From NCBI GenBank assembly GCA_017520105.1, contig JAFWRL010000204.1, forward strand, positions 1-14,676: a stretch of 14,676 nucleotides of DNA, written 5' to 3'. Positions 14,467 to 14,676 of the stretch are shown here, piece by piece. A model generated the notes under the pieces. That model made no database searches. It had not been told where the DNA came from and worked only from the letters and a program-made list of their open reading frames with translations. This DNA is from Fibrobacter sp. (GTDB lineage: Bacteria > Fibrobacterota > Fibrobacteria > Fibrobacterales > Fibrobacteraceae). Position 1 is the first letter of the stretch. Each line of letters starts with the position of its first letter. Both the position numbers and the translations under genes were made by a program.

Positions 14467-14676
14467 TTCTAACAAACTATTTTCATAATCCTGGGCAGCC
14501 TTTTCGAGGGCTGCCTTTGGCATATCCGGGCCGCATCCGAAAAAGCCGAGCGGCTTAAACCACTTCATGCCTGCTGCATTTGCGGTCATTTCGAACGGAA
14601 TGAGCATTTCTTCGGCGGTGTAGCGGTTGAGGCCTTCGTGGGTGTAGTGTTCTGCGGCGGCGCCTGCCGTAAATAC
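14458..14676 (-). CDS. NAD(P)H-dependent oxidoreductase, flavodoxin-like fold (C-terminal part)
   Basis: The complement reads 72 codons to a TAG at 14460-14458; the 5' part lies beyond the window. The sequence VFTAGAAAEHYTHEGLNRYT, then EEMLIPFEMTANAAGMKWFKP and a short C-terminal helix matches the end of Flavodoxin_2 quinone reductases such as KefF and YrkL. There, T(T/A)G...Y...G.NR...ELL.PFE.TA...GM precedes the C-terminus. These enzymes carry FMN or FAD and reduce quinones or related electrophiles with NAD(P)H. It converges on the SIMPL gene with a 9-base overlap, so each stop codon lies inside the other gene. Assignment to the superfamily is fairly secure; the exact member is not. Confidence 0.75.
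   Translation of the reverse strand, partial: VFTAGAAAEHYTHEGLNRYTAEEMLIPFEMTANAAGMKWFKPLGFFGCGPDMPKAALEKAAQDYENSLLELL

Overview
The window reads as a piece of a Gram-negative chromosome, most likely Fibrobacter (Fibrobacterota). It carries outer-membrane assembly and lipopolysaccharide (LPS) export genes (bamD, lptF, lptG), an outer-membrane beta-barrel, and RHS fragments of a style I associate with Fibrobacter. The genus assignment is inference from protein style; the Gram-negative diderm assignment follows from the gene content.

Left part (1-3700, minus strand): a compact three-gene transcription unit, read right to left. It holds a BamD-type lipoprotein, a secreted outer-membrane barrel with a poly-aspartate stretch and a long Ala/Asp/Ser tail, and a PHP-domain metallohydrolase whose 3' end lies outside the window. 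The barrel and PHP genes overlap by one base. A palindromic GTCATTCCC...GGGAATCTCC-type repeat sits in frame inside the PHP gene.

Centre (3765-9669, plus strand): a 64-base divergent intergenic region separates bamD from lptF. lptF and lptG overlap by one base (TGATG). A membrane-anchored GAF-GGDEF diguanylate cyclase follows 8 bases later. After a 66-base gap holding part of a dispersed repeat comes a sodium:solute symporter. The bamD/lptFG arrangement places barrel assembly and LPS export back to back on one promoter region, with a c-di-GMP enzyme in the LPS unit.

Accessory island (about 9670-12130): this is the least ordinary part. The symporter stop runs directly into the 3' end of an RHS gene (FTGKERD...YFGARY core) with its AT-rich C-terminal tip, which carries an HEWDH (HExxH) motif. 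A small AT-rich lipoprotein gene follows, then a strong intrinsic terminator. This looks like a displaced RHS toxin tip with a candidate immunity gene. Next is a tight cluster of three small overlapping genes, the last DUF4160-like, and then a second RHS scrap from an earlier part of an RHS protein. The order of the two RHS scraps is the reverse of an intact gene, so the island looks like recombination debris and captured modules.

Right part (12161-14466, plus strand): two paralogous envelope-anchored SIMPL (DUF541) proteins, one with two tandem domains and one with a single domain. They converge on and overlap by 9 bases the 3' end of a minus-strand flavodoxin-fold NAD(P)H oxidoreductase gene that runs out of the window. 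No rRNA, tRNA, CRISPR array or transposase was seen.
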